Made by a program: the position numbers and the translations under genes. Shown in pieces: positions 27,162 through 35,606 of a stretch of 64,000 nt of DNA. The DNA is from Cellvibrionaceae bacterium (lineage in GTDB: Bacteria > Pseudomonadota > Gammaproteobacteria > Pseudomonadales > Cellvibrionaceae), in contig JANQJP010000002.1 of the NCBI GenBank assembly GCA_028281575.1, forward strand, positions 34,744-98,743, in the 5' to 3' direction. Below the pieces are notes generated by a model, which made no database searches, was not told the origin of the DNA, and was given only the letters and a program-made list of their open reading frames with translations. Numbering within the stretch: the stretch's first letter is position 1; each line of letters starts with the position of its first letter.

Positions 27162-29816
27162 ATGCTAGATGAAACTGATGCTCTTGAAACTCAAGAGTGG
27201 GTCGAAGCGCTTGAATCGGTCATACGCCACAACGGTCAGGATAGAGCAGCGTTTCTGTTGTCTCAGCTAGCGAATACGGCAACCAAGGCGGGTGTTCGCC
27301 TGCCTTCTGCCATCACTACCCCTTATTCGAATACCATTCCGGTGAAAGATGAAGCTCACCTTCCCGGTGACCAGCATCTTGAACGCAAAATTCGCGCACT
27401 CATCCGCTGGAATGCGATCGCCATGGTGGTGAGAGCAAATGATAATGACGAAGGTCTTGGCGGACATATCTCCTCGTTTTCATCTTCTGCGACGCTTTAT
27501 GAGGTAGGCTTTAATCACTTCTTTAAAGGAGATCGTGGCGACGCATCCGGCGATCTTATTTACTTTCAAGGTCATATTTCTCCAGGTATTTATTCACGCT
27601 CTTACCTGGAGGGCCGTATTACCGAAGGCCAAATGGACAATTTTCGGCGCGAAGTGGGCGGTGGAGGCCTGTCGTCTTATCCTCACCCCTGGCTAATGCC
27701 GGATTACTGGCAATTCCCTACAGTGTCGATGGGTTTGGGTCCGATAACGTCCATTTATCAAGCACACATTATGAAATATATGAACGCCCGCGATTTGGCT
27801 AAGCGCGGTGATCGAAAGGTCTGGGCGTTTTTGGGTGACGGTGAGTGCGATGAGCCAGAATCTTTGGGAGCGATTTCACTTGCTGGTCGCGAGCGCCTGG
27901 ACAACCTTATTTTTGTCATTAACTGCAATTTGCAGCGACTTGACGGTCCTGTTCGAGGCAATGGCAAAATCATTCAAGAGCTCGAGGGTGTATTCCGCGG
28001 TGCTGGTTGGAACGTCATTAAAGTTATCTGGGGCAGTGGTTGGGACAAATTGCTCGAGAAGGATACTACCGGTCTGTTGCAAAAGCGCATGGACGAAGTG
28101 TGCGATGGTGAATTGCAAAACTATAAAGCCAATGGTGGCGCCTATACCCGCGAACATTTCTTTGGCAAATATCCGCCTTTGCTCGAGCTTGTCAAAGATA
28201 TGACCGACGATGAAATTTTTGCGCTGCAACGCGGTGGTCACGATTCTCAGAAAGTGTTTGCTGCATACAACGCTGCGGTCAACCACAAAGGACAGCCGAC
28301 GGTGATTCTTGCCCAAACGGTCAAAGGTTACGGTCTCGGTGCGGGCGGCGAATCGGCAAATATCGCCCACAACGTTAAAAAACTGGGTGTGGAAGATTTA
28401 AAAGCGTTCCGGGATCGGTTTGAAATTCCTGTTTCAGATGAAGAAATCAAGAATGTACCGTATTTCCGGCCATCTCCAGACGCTCCAGAAATGAAGTATC
28501 TGCAGGAGCGTCGCGCTGCTTTGGGAGGCTATTTGCCAGCGCGTGAACCAGATTTCGAAGGTATGGATGTGCCTTCGCTCGACGCGTTCAAGGCCCTGTT
28601 GAAATCTTCGGGAGAGCGTGAAATTTCTACCACGATGTCCTTTGTTCGCTACATTTCGACCTTGGCGAAGGATAAAAAAGTCGGCAAGCAGATTGTTCCA
28701 ATTGTGCCGGACGAAGCGCGCACTTTTGGTATGGAAGGTATGTTTCGCCAGCTTGGCATTTATAGTTCGGCGGGCCAAAAATATACGCCGCATGATCACG
28801 ACCAAATCATGTATTACAAGGAGGACAAAAAGGGTCAGATATTGGAAGAAGGCATTAACGAAGCGGGTGCAATGTCGGCTTGGATCGCAACCGCCACTGC
28901 CTATAGCACCTATCGTGTGCCAATGATTCCTTTCTATATCTACTACTCCATGTTTGGTTTTCAACGCATTGGTGATTTAGCCTGGCTGGCCGGCGATTCC
29001 CAGGCGCGCGGGTTCTTAATCGGCGCTACTTCCGGCAGGACCACGTTGAATGGGGAAGGGCTGCAACATCAGGATGGTCATAGCCATTTGCTGGCAAATA
29101 CCATTCCCAATTGCCGATCCTACGACCCCACCTATGGATTTGAGCTTGCAGTGATTATTACCGACGGGCTTAAACGTATGTATCACGATAAGGAAAACGT
29201 GTTTTACTACGTTACGACGATGAATGAAAACTACGTTCATCCGGAGATGCCTGTTGGTGTTGAAGAGGGTATTGTTAAGGGCATTTACAAGCTCCGCGAA
29301 GGCAAGAAAAACGTTAAAAAGAATAAAGTACAGCTGATGGGTGCTGGCTCCATATTGCGGGAAGTTGAAGCGGCTGCCGAGCTGTTGCGCGAAGACTGGG
29401 GCATCGAGTCTGATGTCTGGAGCGTGACCAGTGTGAATGAATTGGCGCGTGATGGTCAGCGCACGGATCGCTGGAACCTTCTCAACCCGGAAGAAACACC
29501 CAGAAAATCCTATTTAACCCAAGTGCTCGAGGCAACCGGTGGCCCTTATATTATCTCCACCGATTATATGAAGAGCTATTCGGAGCAGCTGCGCGCCTAT
29601 GTGCCCGGCAGCTATACCGTATTGGGTACCGACGGTTTTGGTCGCTCGGACACACGCTCACAATTGCGTGAATTTTTTGAAGTTAACCGCTACTTCGTTG
29701 TTGTAGCAGCGCTTAGAGCATTGGCTGATGAAGGCAATGTCGAGATGAGCGCAGTCGCCGATGCCATGAAGAAATATGGTATTGATTCTGAAAAAGCTGA
29801 TCCTACGACTGTATAA
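27162..29816 (+). CDS. aceE: Pyruvate dehydrogenase E1 component (homodimeric type)
   Basis: An 884-residue thiamine-diphosphate enzyme that decarboxylates pyruvate and acetylates the lipoyl arms of AceF. The length matches E. coli AceE (about 886). Visible are the substrate/TPP region NDNDEGLGGHISSFSSSATL, the Mg-TPP motif GDGECDEP...NCNLQRLDGPV, and the transketolase-like central and C-terminal domains (DGHSHLLANT, STDYMKSYSEQLR, LGTDGFGRSDTR). AGGAGG precedes the ATG. It is followed by aceF after 13 bases. Confidence 0.98.
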   Translation: MLDETDALETQEWVEALESVIRHNGQDRAAFLLSQLANTATKAGVRLPSAITTPYSNTIPVKDEAHLPGDQHLERKIRALIRWNAIAMVVRANDNDEGLGGHISSFSSSATLYEVGFNHFFKGDRGDASGDLIYFQGHISPGIYSRSYLEGRITEGQMDNFRREVGGGGLSSYPHPWLMPDYWQFPTVSMGLGPITSIYQAHIMKYMNARDLAKRGDRKVWAFLGDGECDEPESLGAISLAGRERLDNLIFVINCNLQRLDGPVRGNGKIIQELEGVFRGAGWNVIKVIWGSGWDKLLEKDTTGLLQKRMDEVCDGELQNYKANGGAYTREHFFGKYPPLLELVKDMTDDEIFALQRGGHDSQKVFAAYNAAVNHKGQPTVILAQTVKGYGLGAGGESANIAHNVKKLGVEDLKAFRDRFEIPVSDEEIKNVPYFRPSPDAPEMKYLQERRAALGGYLPAREPDFEGMDVPSLDAFKALLKSSGEREISTTMSFVRYISTLAKDKKVGKQIVPIVPDEARTFGMEGMFRQLGIYSSAGQKYTPHDHDQIMYYKEDKKGQILEEGINEAGAMSAWIATATAYSTYRVPMIPFYIYYSMFGFQRIGDLAWLAGDSQARGFLIGATSGRTTLNGEGLQHQDGHSHLLANTIPNCRSYDPTYGFELAVIITDGLKRMYHDKENVFYYVTTMNENYVHPEMPVGVEEGIVKGIYKLREGKKNVKKNKVQLMGAGSILREVEAAAELLREDWGIESDVWSVTSVNELARDGQRTDRWNLLNPEETPRKSYLTQVLEATGGPYIISTDYMKSYSEQLRAYVPGSYTVLGTDGFGRSDTRSQLREFFEVNRYFVVVAALRALADEGNVEMSAVADAMKKYGIDSEKADPTTV

Positions 29817-29829
29817 GGAGCAATAATTA

Positions 29830-31740
29830 GTGGCTATTCAGACTGTTCCTGTGCCCGATATTGGCGGTGCAGAAAATGTTGATGTCATCGAAGTTTGTGT
29901 TGCGGTAGGTGACGAAATTGCAGCCGACGACGCCTTAGTGGTGCTTGAGTCCGATAAAGCTTCCATGGATGTTCCCAGTCCGATTGCGGGCAAAGTCGTT
30001 GCTTTATCAATAAAAGAAGGGGACAAAGTATCGGAGGGTGATGCAATTCTCGAGTTGGAGATTGCCGATGCATCAGCCGAAACTGCGCCCGTCAAGGCTG
30101 CGCCAGAACCCGTAGCAGAAGCTCCTGCAACGCCGTCTGGCCAGCAGCAGGCCGAACTGCCCGTTGCTGTTCCCGATATCGGCGGTGCAGAAGGTGTGGA
30201 CGTGATCGAAATATGCGTTGCCGTTGGTGACGACGTCGCCGAAGGGGATAGCTTGATTGTGCTCGAAAGTGACAAAGCTTCCATGGATATTCCCGCTCCT
30301 GCCGCTGGTAAAGTGTTAAGCATCGACGTGAGTGAAGGGGCAAAAGTAAGTCAGGGTGATGCAATCTTAGTGCTGTCGTCTGCTGGTGCAGCTGCGCCCG
30401 CTGAAGCCCCTGCAACTGAGCCACAGTCTTCTTCCGGCGCTAAGGCAACAACAACCGCGCCTGCGGCTGAACTCGAAGTTGAAGTGCCCGATATAGGTGG
30501 TGCCGAAGGCGTCGATGTTATTGAAGTGTGTGTCTCGGAAGGTGCGGATGTCGCTGAAGGTGATTCACTTATAGTCCTCGAAAGTGATAAGGCTTCCATG
30601 GAGGTGCCCGCTCCGTCTGCGGGTAAAGTATTGCGCTTAAAGGTTAAAGAAGGCGACAAGGTCAGTCAGGGGACTCCGATTTTGTTGATGGGAACTCAAG
30701 GCTCTGGCGAAACGCCTGTGGTGGCAGCCTCTGCAGACACCAGCCCTGCCCATGCGCCGGCAGCGCCCGTAGTGCAAACCTCGCAACGGACGTCTGAGCA
30801 GTTCCCGCAGGAAATACACAGTCTTGGTAGTGAGGTTTATGCCGGGCCGGCAGCGCGTAAACTCGCGCGCGAAATGGCGGTTGATTTGAGTAAGGTTAAA
30901 GGTTCGGGGCCCAAGTCGCGTATATCCAAGGACGATATCAAAGCGTATGTGAAAAGTGTGATGCAACGTGGCTCTAAAGGAGCTGCGGGTGTCACGAGTG
31001 GTGCTGGCATTCCCAACATTCCTGCGGTCGATTTCGCGAAATTCGGAGAAGTTGAGCTGCAAAAAATGAGCAAGATCAAAAAGGTCACCGCAGCGAATAT
31101 GAGCCGAAATTGGCTCAATGCGCCTCACGTGACCCAATTTGACGACGCGGATATTACGGAACTCGAAACTTTCCGTAAGAGCATGAAAGCTGAGGCAGAG
31201 AAGGCCGGTGTAAAACTGACGCCATTGCCGTTTTTATTAAAAGCCTGTGCAGCCGCCTTAAACGCCGAGCCGACGTTCAACGTCAGCCTGCACTCGGATG
31301 GCGAGCATCTTGTGCAGAAGAAATATGTGCATATTGGCATTGCTGTCGATACGCCAATCGGTTTAATGGTGCCAGTTATCCGGGATGTCGACAAAAAAGG
31401 CCTCTATGAACTAGCTGCAGAAGCAACGGTATTGGCGAAAAAGGCACGAGACGGTAAGTTGATGCCAAATGAGATGCAGGGCGGCTGTTTTACTATTTCA
31501 AGTTTGGGTCCTATTGGAGGTACAGGGTTTACGCCGATAGTGAACGTGCCTGAAGTGGCGATCTTGGGTGTTTCTAAGGCGGCAATCAAGCCTGTTTGGG
31601 ATGGCAATGCGTTTCAGCCGCGGCAAATGTTGCCGTTATGTTTATCTTATGATCATCGTGCAATAAACGGTGGTGATGCGGGCAGATTTATGACGTATTT
31701 GACGGCTGTACTCGGTGACGTTAGGCGTTTGCTTTTATAG
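29830..31740 (+). CDS. aceF: Pyruvate dehydrogenase E2, dihydrolipoamide acetyltransferase
   Basis: A 636-residue core protein of the complex. Three lipoyl domains in tandem have lipoylated lysines in ESDKASM at Lys43, Lys149 and Lys254, joined by Ala/Pro/Glu-rich flexible linkers. A peripheral-subunit-binding domain lies at about 336-373 (YAGPAARKLAREMAVDLSKV). The catalytic acetyltransferase domain ends with DHRAINGGDAGRF (His609). The start is a GTG with AAGGAG 9 bases upstream. The E3 gene lpdA does not follow and must be elsewhere. Confidence 0.98.
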   Translation: MAIQTVPVPDIGGAENVDVIEVCVAVGDEIAADDALVVLESDKASMDVPSPIAGKVVALSIKEGDKVSEGDAILELEIADASAETAPVKAAPEPVAEAPATPSGQQQAELPVAVPDIGGAEGVDVIEICVAVGDDVAEGDSLIVLESDKASMDIPAPAAGKVLSIDVSEGAKVSQGDAILVLSSAGAAAPAEAPATEPQSSSGAKATTTAPAAELEVEVPDIGGAEGVDVIEVCVSEGADVAEGDSLIVLESDKASMEVPAPSAGKVLRLKVKEGDKVSQGTPILLMGTQGSGETPVVAASADTSPAHAPAAPVVQTSQRTSEQFPQEIHSLGSEVYAGPAARKLAREMAVDLSKVKGSGPKSRISKDDIKAYVKSVMQRGSKGAAGVTSGAGIPNIPAVDFAKFGEVELQKMSKIKKVTAANMSRNWLNAPHVTQFDDADITELETFRKSMKAEAEKAGVKLTPLPFLLKACAAALNAEPTFNVSLHSDGEHLVQKKYVHIGIAVDTPIGLMVPVIRDVDKKGLYELAAEATVLAKKARDGKLMPNEMQGGCFTISSLGPIGGTGFTPIVNVPEVAILGVSKAAIKPVWDGNAFQPRQMLPLCLSYDHRAINGGDAGRFMTYLTAVLGDVRRLLL

Positions 31741-31796
31741 AGCTTGAATATGGCTTTTAAGCCATGTTTGCAGGGGAATGATCTTCGAAAGCGCTC

Positions 31797-31894
31797 GGGA
31801 GTAGGACCTATGTTTAAAAAACACATGAATACGTCCGTGTAGTTTCGGCGCTTCTTCCATGAAGCGACGATTTTTAAACATAGGTCCTACTCCC
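31797..31894. repeat. 98-base composite palindrome between aceF and the OmpA-like gene
   Basis: The outer arms are perfect 24-base inverted repeats (31797-31820 and 31871-31894, beginning GGGAGTAGGACCTATG). The 50-base centre holds two more hairpins: ACAC/GTGT around 31821-31840, and CGCTTC/GAAGCG (31849-31854 and 31861-31866). The arms begin with GTAGGACC and the whole looks like a pair of REP-type units in opposite orientation. It lies between the stops of convergent genes and could also act as a two-way terminator, since both arms border A/T runs. Confidence 0.75.
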
Positions 31895-31964
31895 AAGCTC
31901 AAGCAGTTTGTCATCGACATTGATACGCGTTGATTTACGTTTGGATAATTGTTGCGTTGTTGAT

Positions 31965-32654
31965 TTAGTCGATAGTCGCCAGTTCCGCGCTGCCTTTAGA
32001 TGAAAATATTTGGATATTCACTTTTCTATCCTGGGCGTAGTCTTCAGCATTTGCTGGTTGCGTGTTGGCGAAATTTGAACCATGGCCTTTGGCGTTAATA
32101 CGGTAGTCTTCTACACCGCTATTGGTAAGAATTTTAACCACCGTGTTTGCACGCTCTTCAGATAGCGTAAGATTATATTCGTCGGAGCCACGAATATCAG
32201 TATGGCCGTCGATAACGACGTGCATGCTGCTATTTTCGCGCAAAAACTCAGAAATAAGATTTACACGCTCCTGGTCTTCGGCAGATAGTTGTTTTTCGCC
32301 AGTGTTAAAATGCATTTTAAATTGCATTTTTTCTTCGATCATTTGTTCCAGTGAAGAAATTTCTTGCTCCTGCATATTAATTTCACTTTCCAGTTGCGCC
32401 AAAGTTATGTTGCTCTGTTCGAGAGCGAGTTCATTTTCGTCAGCCCGACGGCCCTCTTCGCTAACATAAACGCCGCCCAGTGCACCGAGAAGGGCGCCGA
32501 ACGGTCCGCCTGCGATTGCACCGATAATCGTGCCGGCGGTAAAAGATATGCCGCCTTTGACGGCTTGCACGTTTTCACGCTTATCCGCGTAGGTTGCTTG
32601 AGAGGCTAGAGCGGCCGCAAAAGCGATAACGGATACTTTTTTAACAAATTTCAT
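31965..32654 (-). CDS. OmpA-family protein with glycine-zipper segment
   Basis: A 229-residue envelope protein. The signal peptide (cleavage after TYA, residue 23) is followed by a glycine-rich hydrophobic stretch at about 40-65 (GTIIGAIAGGPFGALLGALG), then a coiled coil at about 75-112 (LEQSNITLAQLESEINMQEQ). A C-terminal OmpA peptidoglycan-binding domain follows, with GHTDIRGSDEYNLTLSEERA and the closing RKVNIQIF. This order resembles YiaD/PdsO-type proteins rather than barrel OmpA. It probably sits at the outer membrane and grips peptidoglycan. It is transcribed alone. Confidence 0.87.
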   Translation of the reverse strand: MKFVKKVSVIAFAAALASQATYADKRENVQAVKGGISFTAGTIIGAIAGGPFGALLGALGGVYVSEEGRRADENELALEQSNITLAQLESEINMQEQEISSLEQMIEEKMQFKMHFNTGEKQLSAEDQERVNLISEFLRENSSMHVVIDGHTDIRGSDEYNLTLSEERANTVVKILTNSGVEDYRINAKGHGSNFANTQPANAEDYAQDRKVNIQIFSSKGSAELATID

Positions 32655-32966
32655 AGTTGTGACTCCGGTTGGATTAAGTAATGGTTTGTGTTTCGACGTT
32701 GATCATTAAACACGGGCTTTTGGACGCAAGCTGGGAAGGAAAGGGGCGCGCAGCTGATAGAAAATGACGAAATGTGGAGTGTTGAGTGCGGCTTGTAATT
32801 CGTTAGCATACATGGCTCAATTTACGGCCTGTTAATATTGCTCTCCCGTTTACTTTTTTATGGTGCTGTTGAAACACAAGCATAAAAAAGGGACTCGCCA
32901 TTTAATCGGAGTGCGAGTCATGAATGGGACTGCAATGGTCTGTTGGCACTAATAGAGGTTTCCAGA
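32655..32966. other. 312-base intergenic region between the OmpA-like gene and murJ
   Basis: Divergent promoters for both genes should lie here. No open frame of interest and no rpsT (ribosomal protein S20), which is the usual divergent neighbour of murJ in Gammaproteobacteria. The only clear structure is a minus-strand terminator at 32884-32919. Confidence 0.6.
32884..32919 (-). terminator. Orphan minus-strand rho-independent terminator
   Basis: Read on the minus strand: GACTCGC, a 13-base loop, GCGAGTC, then CC and TTTTTT. The 7-base GC-rich stem plus T6 tract is a good terminator. No minus-strand gene lies upstream of it; it is 47 bases from the murJ start. It may end an antisense transcript or be left from a lost minus-strand gene. 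Confidence 0.55.
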
Positions 32967-34553
32967 TTGAGCGCTTCGCAGCAAAAAAAAGCACCTTCAC
33001 GCGGCTTGTTAAAGTCGAGTGCCATCGTCTCGTCGATGACCATGCTCTCGCGCGTACTCGGCCTGGTGCGCGATATTCTCTTTGCCAGGTTTGTTGGCGC
33101 TGGGGGGGATGCTGATGCGTTCTATATAGCCTTTAAAGTGCCCAATTTTCTGCGGCGCCTATTTGCTGAGGGCGCCTTTGCTCAAGCTTTTGTTCCGGTG
33201 CTGTCTGAATATAGGGAAAAAGGTACCGTTGATGCAGTAAGACATTTTATCGATCGCGTTGCGGGATGCCTGGGCGTATCTTTATTTGGGGTCGTTGTAT
33301 TGTTTGTGGTTGCCGCACCGTTTGTTACCGCTATTTTTGGATCCGGCTTTTTATTTAAAGGCGAAACAGAAAAGTTTTGGACAACTACTGAGCTTATTCG
33401 CATTACATTTCCCTACCTGTTTCTGGTATCGATGACTGCGTTTGCCGGGGCCATTCTCAATAGCTATGATCGCTTTGCCATTCCCGCGCTTACCCCCGTT
33501 ATTTTAAATGTTGTGCTTATTTTGGCTGCAGCTTTTGTCTCGCCTTTGCTCGAGCAACCTGTATATGCGCTCGCCTGGGGAGTATTTGTTGCCGGTGTTT
33601 TGCAGTTGTTATTCCAGTTACCTTTTTTAGCGCGGCTTGGTCTAATTCCAAGGCCAAAGGTAGACTGGCAAGATAAGTCGGTGAAACGCGTACTGAGCTT
33701 GATGGCGCCGGCAATGTTTGGGGTTTCTATAAGTCAGATAAATTTGACATTGGATACTATATTGGCGTCCTTTTTGGTCGACAGAAGTATTACCTGGTTA
33801 TATTTTTCAGATCGACTTATCGAGTTACCACTGGGTGTTTTTGGGGTTGGTATAGCCACCGTAGTTTTGCCCAAGTTGTCGCGGCAGTTTGCAGGCGAAG
33901 ATGCAAGTTTTAGTTCGACCCTGGATTGGGCAATTCGCATGATTTTGTTAATCGGCACGCCCGCAGCCTTAGCACTTTTACTTATTGCAAAGCCGATATT
34001 ATTTACGCTTTTTCAATATCAACAAATGCAAGCGTTTGATATGGAAATGGCGAGTTACAGTATGCAAGCTTACGCGCTAGGTCTGTGTGCGTTCATGTTG
34101 ATTAAGGTGCTCGCCAGCGCTTATTTTTCCCGCCAGGATATGCGTACGCCAGTCAAAATTGGCATTATTGCCATGGTCGCAAATATGGCGATGAATATTT
34201 TATTTGTCTTGCCCTTGCTCTATTTCTGGAATGTCGGCCATGTTGGCTTGGCGATGGCGACAACCGGCTCGGCGTATCTCAACGCGTTTTTGCTATTTTC
34301 CGGATTGAGAAAACGAGGTATTTTTTCACCGCGAAGCGGTTGGGTGAAGTTCTGCACTCAGTTGGTTTTCGCGAACCTTGTTATGGCGGCCGCGCTGTTG
34401 GTGACGCTAAATACGCAAGGTGATTATACATTGCTCAACTGGCTGGACCGCACATTTCAGCTGTCAATATTGGTGATTGTTGGTTTAGTGAGTTATTTGC
34501 TGGCGATGTTCACCTGCGGTATGAGAATACGTCACTTGAGGTATAGCGCCTAA
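32967..34553 (+). CDS. murJ: Lipid II flippase MurJ
   Basis: A 528-residue MOP-superfamily protein with about 14 membrane segments that flips lipid II for peptidoglycan synthesis. It starts with the typical LLKSSAIVSSMTMLSRVLGLVRDILFARFVG and keeps charged residues of the central cavity (NFLRRLFAEGAFAQAFVPVLSEY, DRLIELPLGVFGVGIATVVLP). No ATG is available before the first membrane helix. I choose the TTG at 32967 with AGAGG 8 bases upstream; a TTG at 32943 would add eight residues. ribF follows under its own promoter. Confidence 0.93.
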   Translation: MSASQQKKAPSRGLLKSSAIVSSMTMLSRVLGLVRDILFARFVGAGGDADAFYIAFKVPNFLRRLFAEGAFAQAFVPVLSEYREKGTVDAVRHFIDRVAGCLGVSLFGVVVLFVVAAPFVTAIFGSGFLFKGETEKFWTTTELIRITFPYLFLVSMTAFAGAILNSYDRFAIPALTPVILNVVLILAAAFVSPLLEQPVYALAWGVFVAGVLQLLFQLPFLARLGLIPRPKVDWQDKSVKRVLSLMAPAMFGVSISQINLTLDTILASFLVDRSITWLYFSDRLIELPLGVFGVGIATVVLPKLSRQFAGEDASFSSTLDWAIRMILLIGTPAALALLLIAKPILFTLFQYQQMQAFDMEMASYSMQAYALGLCAFMLIKVLASAYFSRQDMRTPVKIGIIAMVANMAMNILFVLPLLYFWNVGHVGLAMATTGSAYLNAFLLFSGLRKRGIFSPRSGWVKFCTQLVFANLVMAAALLVTLNTQGDYTLLNWLDRTFQLSILVIVGLVSYLLAMFTCGMRIRHLRYSA

Positions 34554-34581
34554 ATCCAGATGGAATCAGGCATATAGCCTG

Positions 34582-34610
34582 TTAACAGCTTACAACCTAA
34601 CCGCTATACT
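34582..34610 (+). promoter_or_regulatory. Sigma-70 promoter for ribF-ileS-lspA
   Basis: TTAACA (34582-34587), 17-base spacer, TATACT (34605-34610), followed by a C-rich start region. The transcript would start near 34617 with a short leader of about 24 nt to the ribF ATG. Confidence 0.65.
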
Positions 34611-34640
34611 TCCCCGCTTTACTGTTAATTTCAACGTCAA

Positions 34641-35579
34641 ATGCATCGCATCGAATTTATTCGCGGCCTAAAAGCCCTCAAGCCGGAACACAGGGGTAGT
34701 GTTGCGACCATTGGTGCGTTTGACGGTGTTCACCTCGGGCATCAAAAACTGTTAAGCCAGCTCAAAGAGCGGTCGGTGCAACTTGGGTTACCCACCGTTG
34801 TCACCATTTTTGAGCCTCAACCAAATGAGTATTTTCATCGCGACGAAGCGCCAGCACGCTTGATGCGTTTGCGCGAAAAAGTTGCCGCGCTTGAGAGCTG
34901 CAAAATTGATCGCGTATTGTGCTTGAAATTTAACCAGGGTTTGCGTGGACTGTCCGCAGACCGCTTCGTCAAGCAAATTTTGGTTGACGGCCTGGGAGCT
35001 CGCTTTATTGTGGTTGGTGACGATTTCCGTTTCGGTTGTGATCGGCGAGGTGATTTTAGCTACCTTAAGGATGCAGGCGCTAAATACGACTTTGATGTTC
35101 AGGATATGGATACCCACCATGTTCAAGCCGAGCGTGTGAGTAGCACGCGGATTCGAAAATTATTGCATAATGCGCAGCTGAATGATGCGCAGTACTTACT
35201 GGGCAAAGCCTATACAAATTTGGGGCGAGTAAAATATGGCCGACAACTCGGTCGCAAAATTGGTTTTCCGACAGTCAATATTGACTTGGGTCGAAAGCAA
35301 GTGCCAATAGCGGGTGTTTTTGCGGTAGAAGTTACCCATAATATTAAATGCTATAGAGGTGTGGCCAATGTCGGCGTGCGCCCAACGGTAGACGGTGCTG
35401 ACAGGCCGGTGCTAGAAGTCCACTTATTGGATACCGATGCCAATTTGTACGGCGAATTTTTACAAGTGCGTTATTTATATAAATTGCGCGAGGAAAAAAA
35501 GTTTGAATCTCTGGATGATCTGCAAACACAAATTACGCGAGATATCGTAGTCGCAAGAGAATATTTTTCAACGAATTAA
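34641..35579 (+). CDS. ribF: Bifunctional riboflavin kinase/FAD synthetase
   Basis: A 312-residue protein making FMN and FAD from riboflavin. The N-terminal FMN adenylyltransferase domain has TIGAFDGVHLGHQKLL (HxGH-type nucleotide motif) and VVGDDFRFGCDRRGDF, and a C-terminal kinase domain contains GRKIGFPTVNI, GVANVGVRPTV and EVHLLD. Length is normal. The murJ-ribF-ileS-lspA order is conserved in Gammaproteobacteria. Confidence 0.97.
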   Translation: MHRIEFIRGLKALKPEHRGSVATIGAFDGVHLGHQKLLSQLKERSVQLGLPTVVTIFEPQPNEYFHRDEAPARLMRLREKVAALESCKIDRVLCLKFNQGLRGLSADRFVKQILVDGLGARFIVVGDDFRFGCDRRGDFSYLKDAGAKYDFDVQDMDTHHVQAERVSSTRIRKLLHNAQLNDAQYLLGKAYTNLGRVKYGRQLGRKIGFPTVNIDLGRKQVPIAGVFAVEVTHNIKCYRGVANVGVRPTVDGADRPVLEVHLLDTDANLYGEFLQVRYLYKLREEKKFESLDDLQTQITRDIVVAREYFSTN

Positions 35580-35606
35580 TTATACAAATCAGGCGCGCAG
35601 TAAACG

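Noticed and set aside
29838..30323. Minus-strand 161-codon frame rich in Ser/Thr/Ala
   Set aside because: Antisense shadow of the repeated lipoyl domains and Ala/Pro linkers of aceF.
29830..30660. Three direct repeats at DNA level, possibly a mobile or satellite repeat
   Set aside because: They are the three lipoyl domains of AceF, the same number as in E. coli; ordinary domain duplication.
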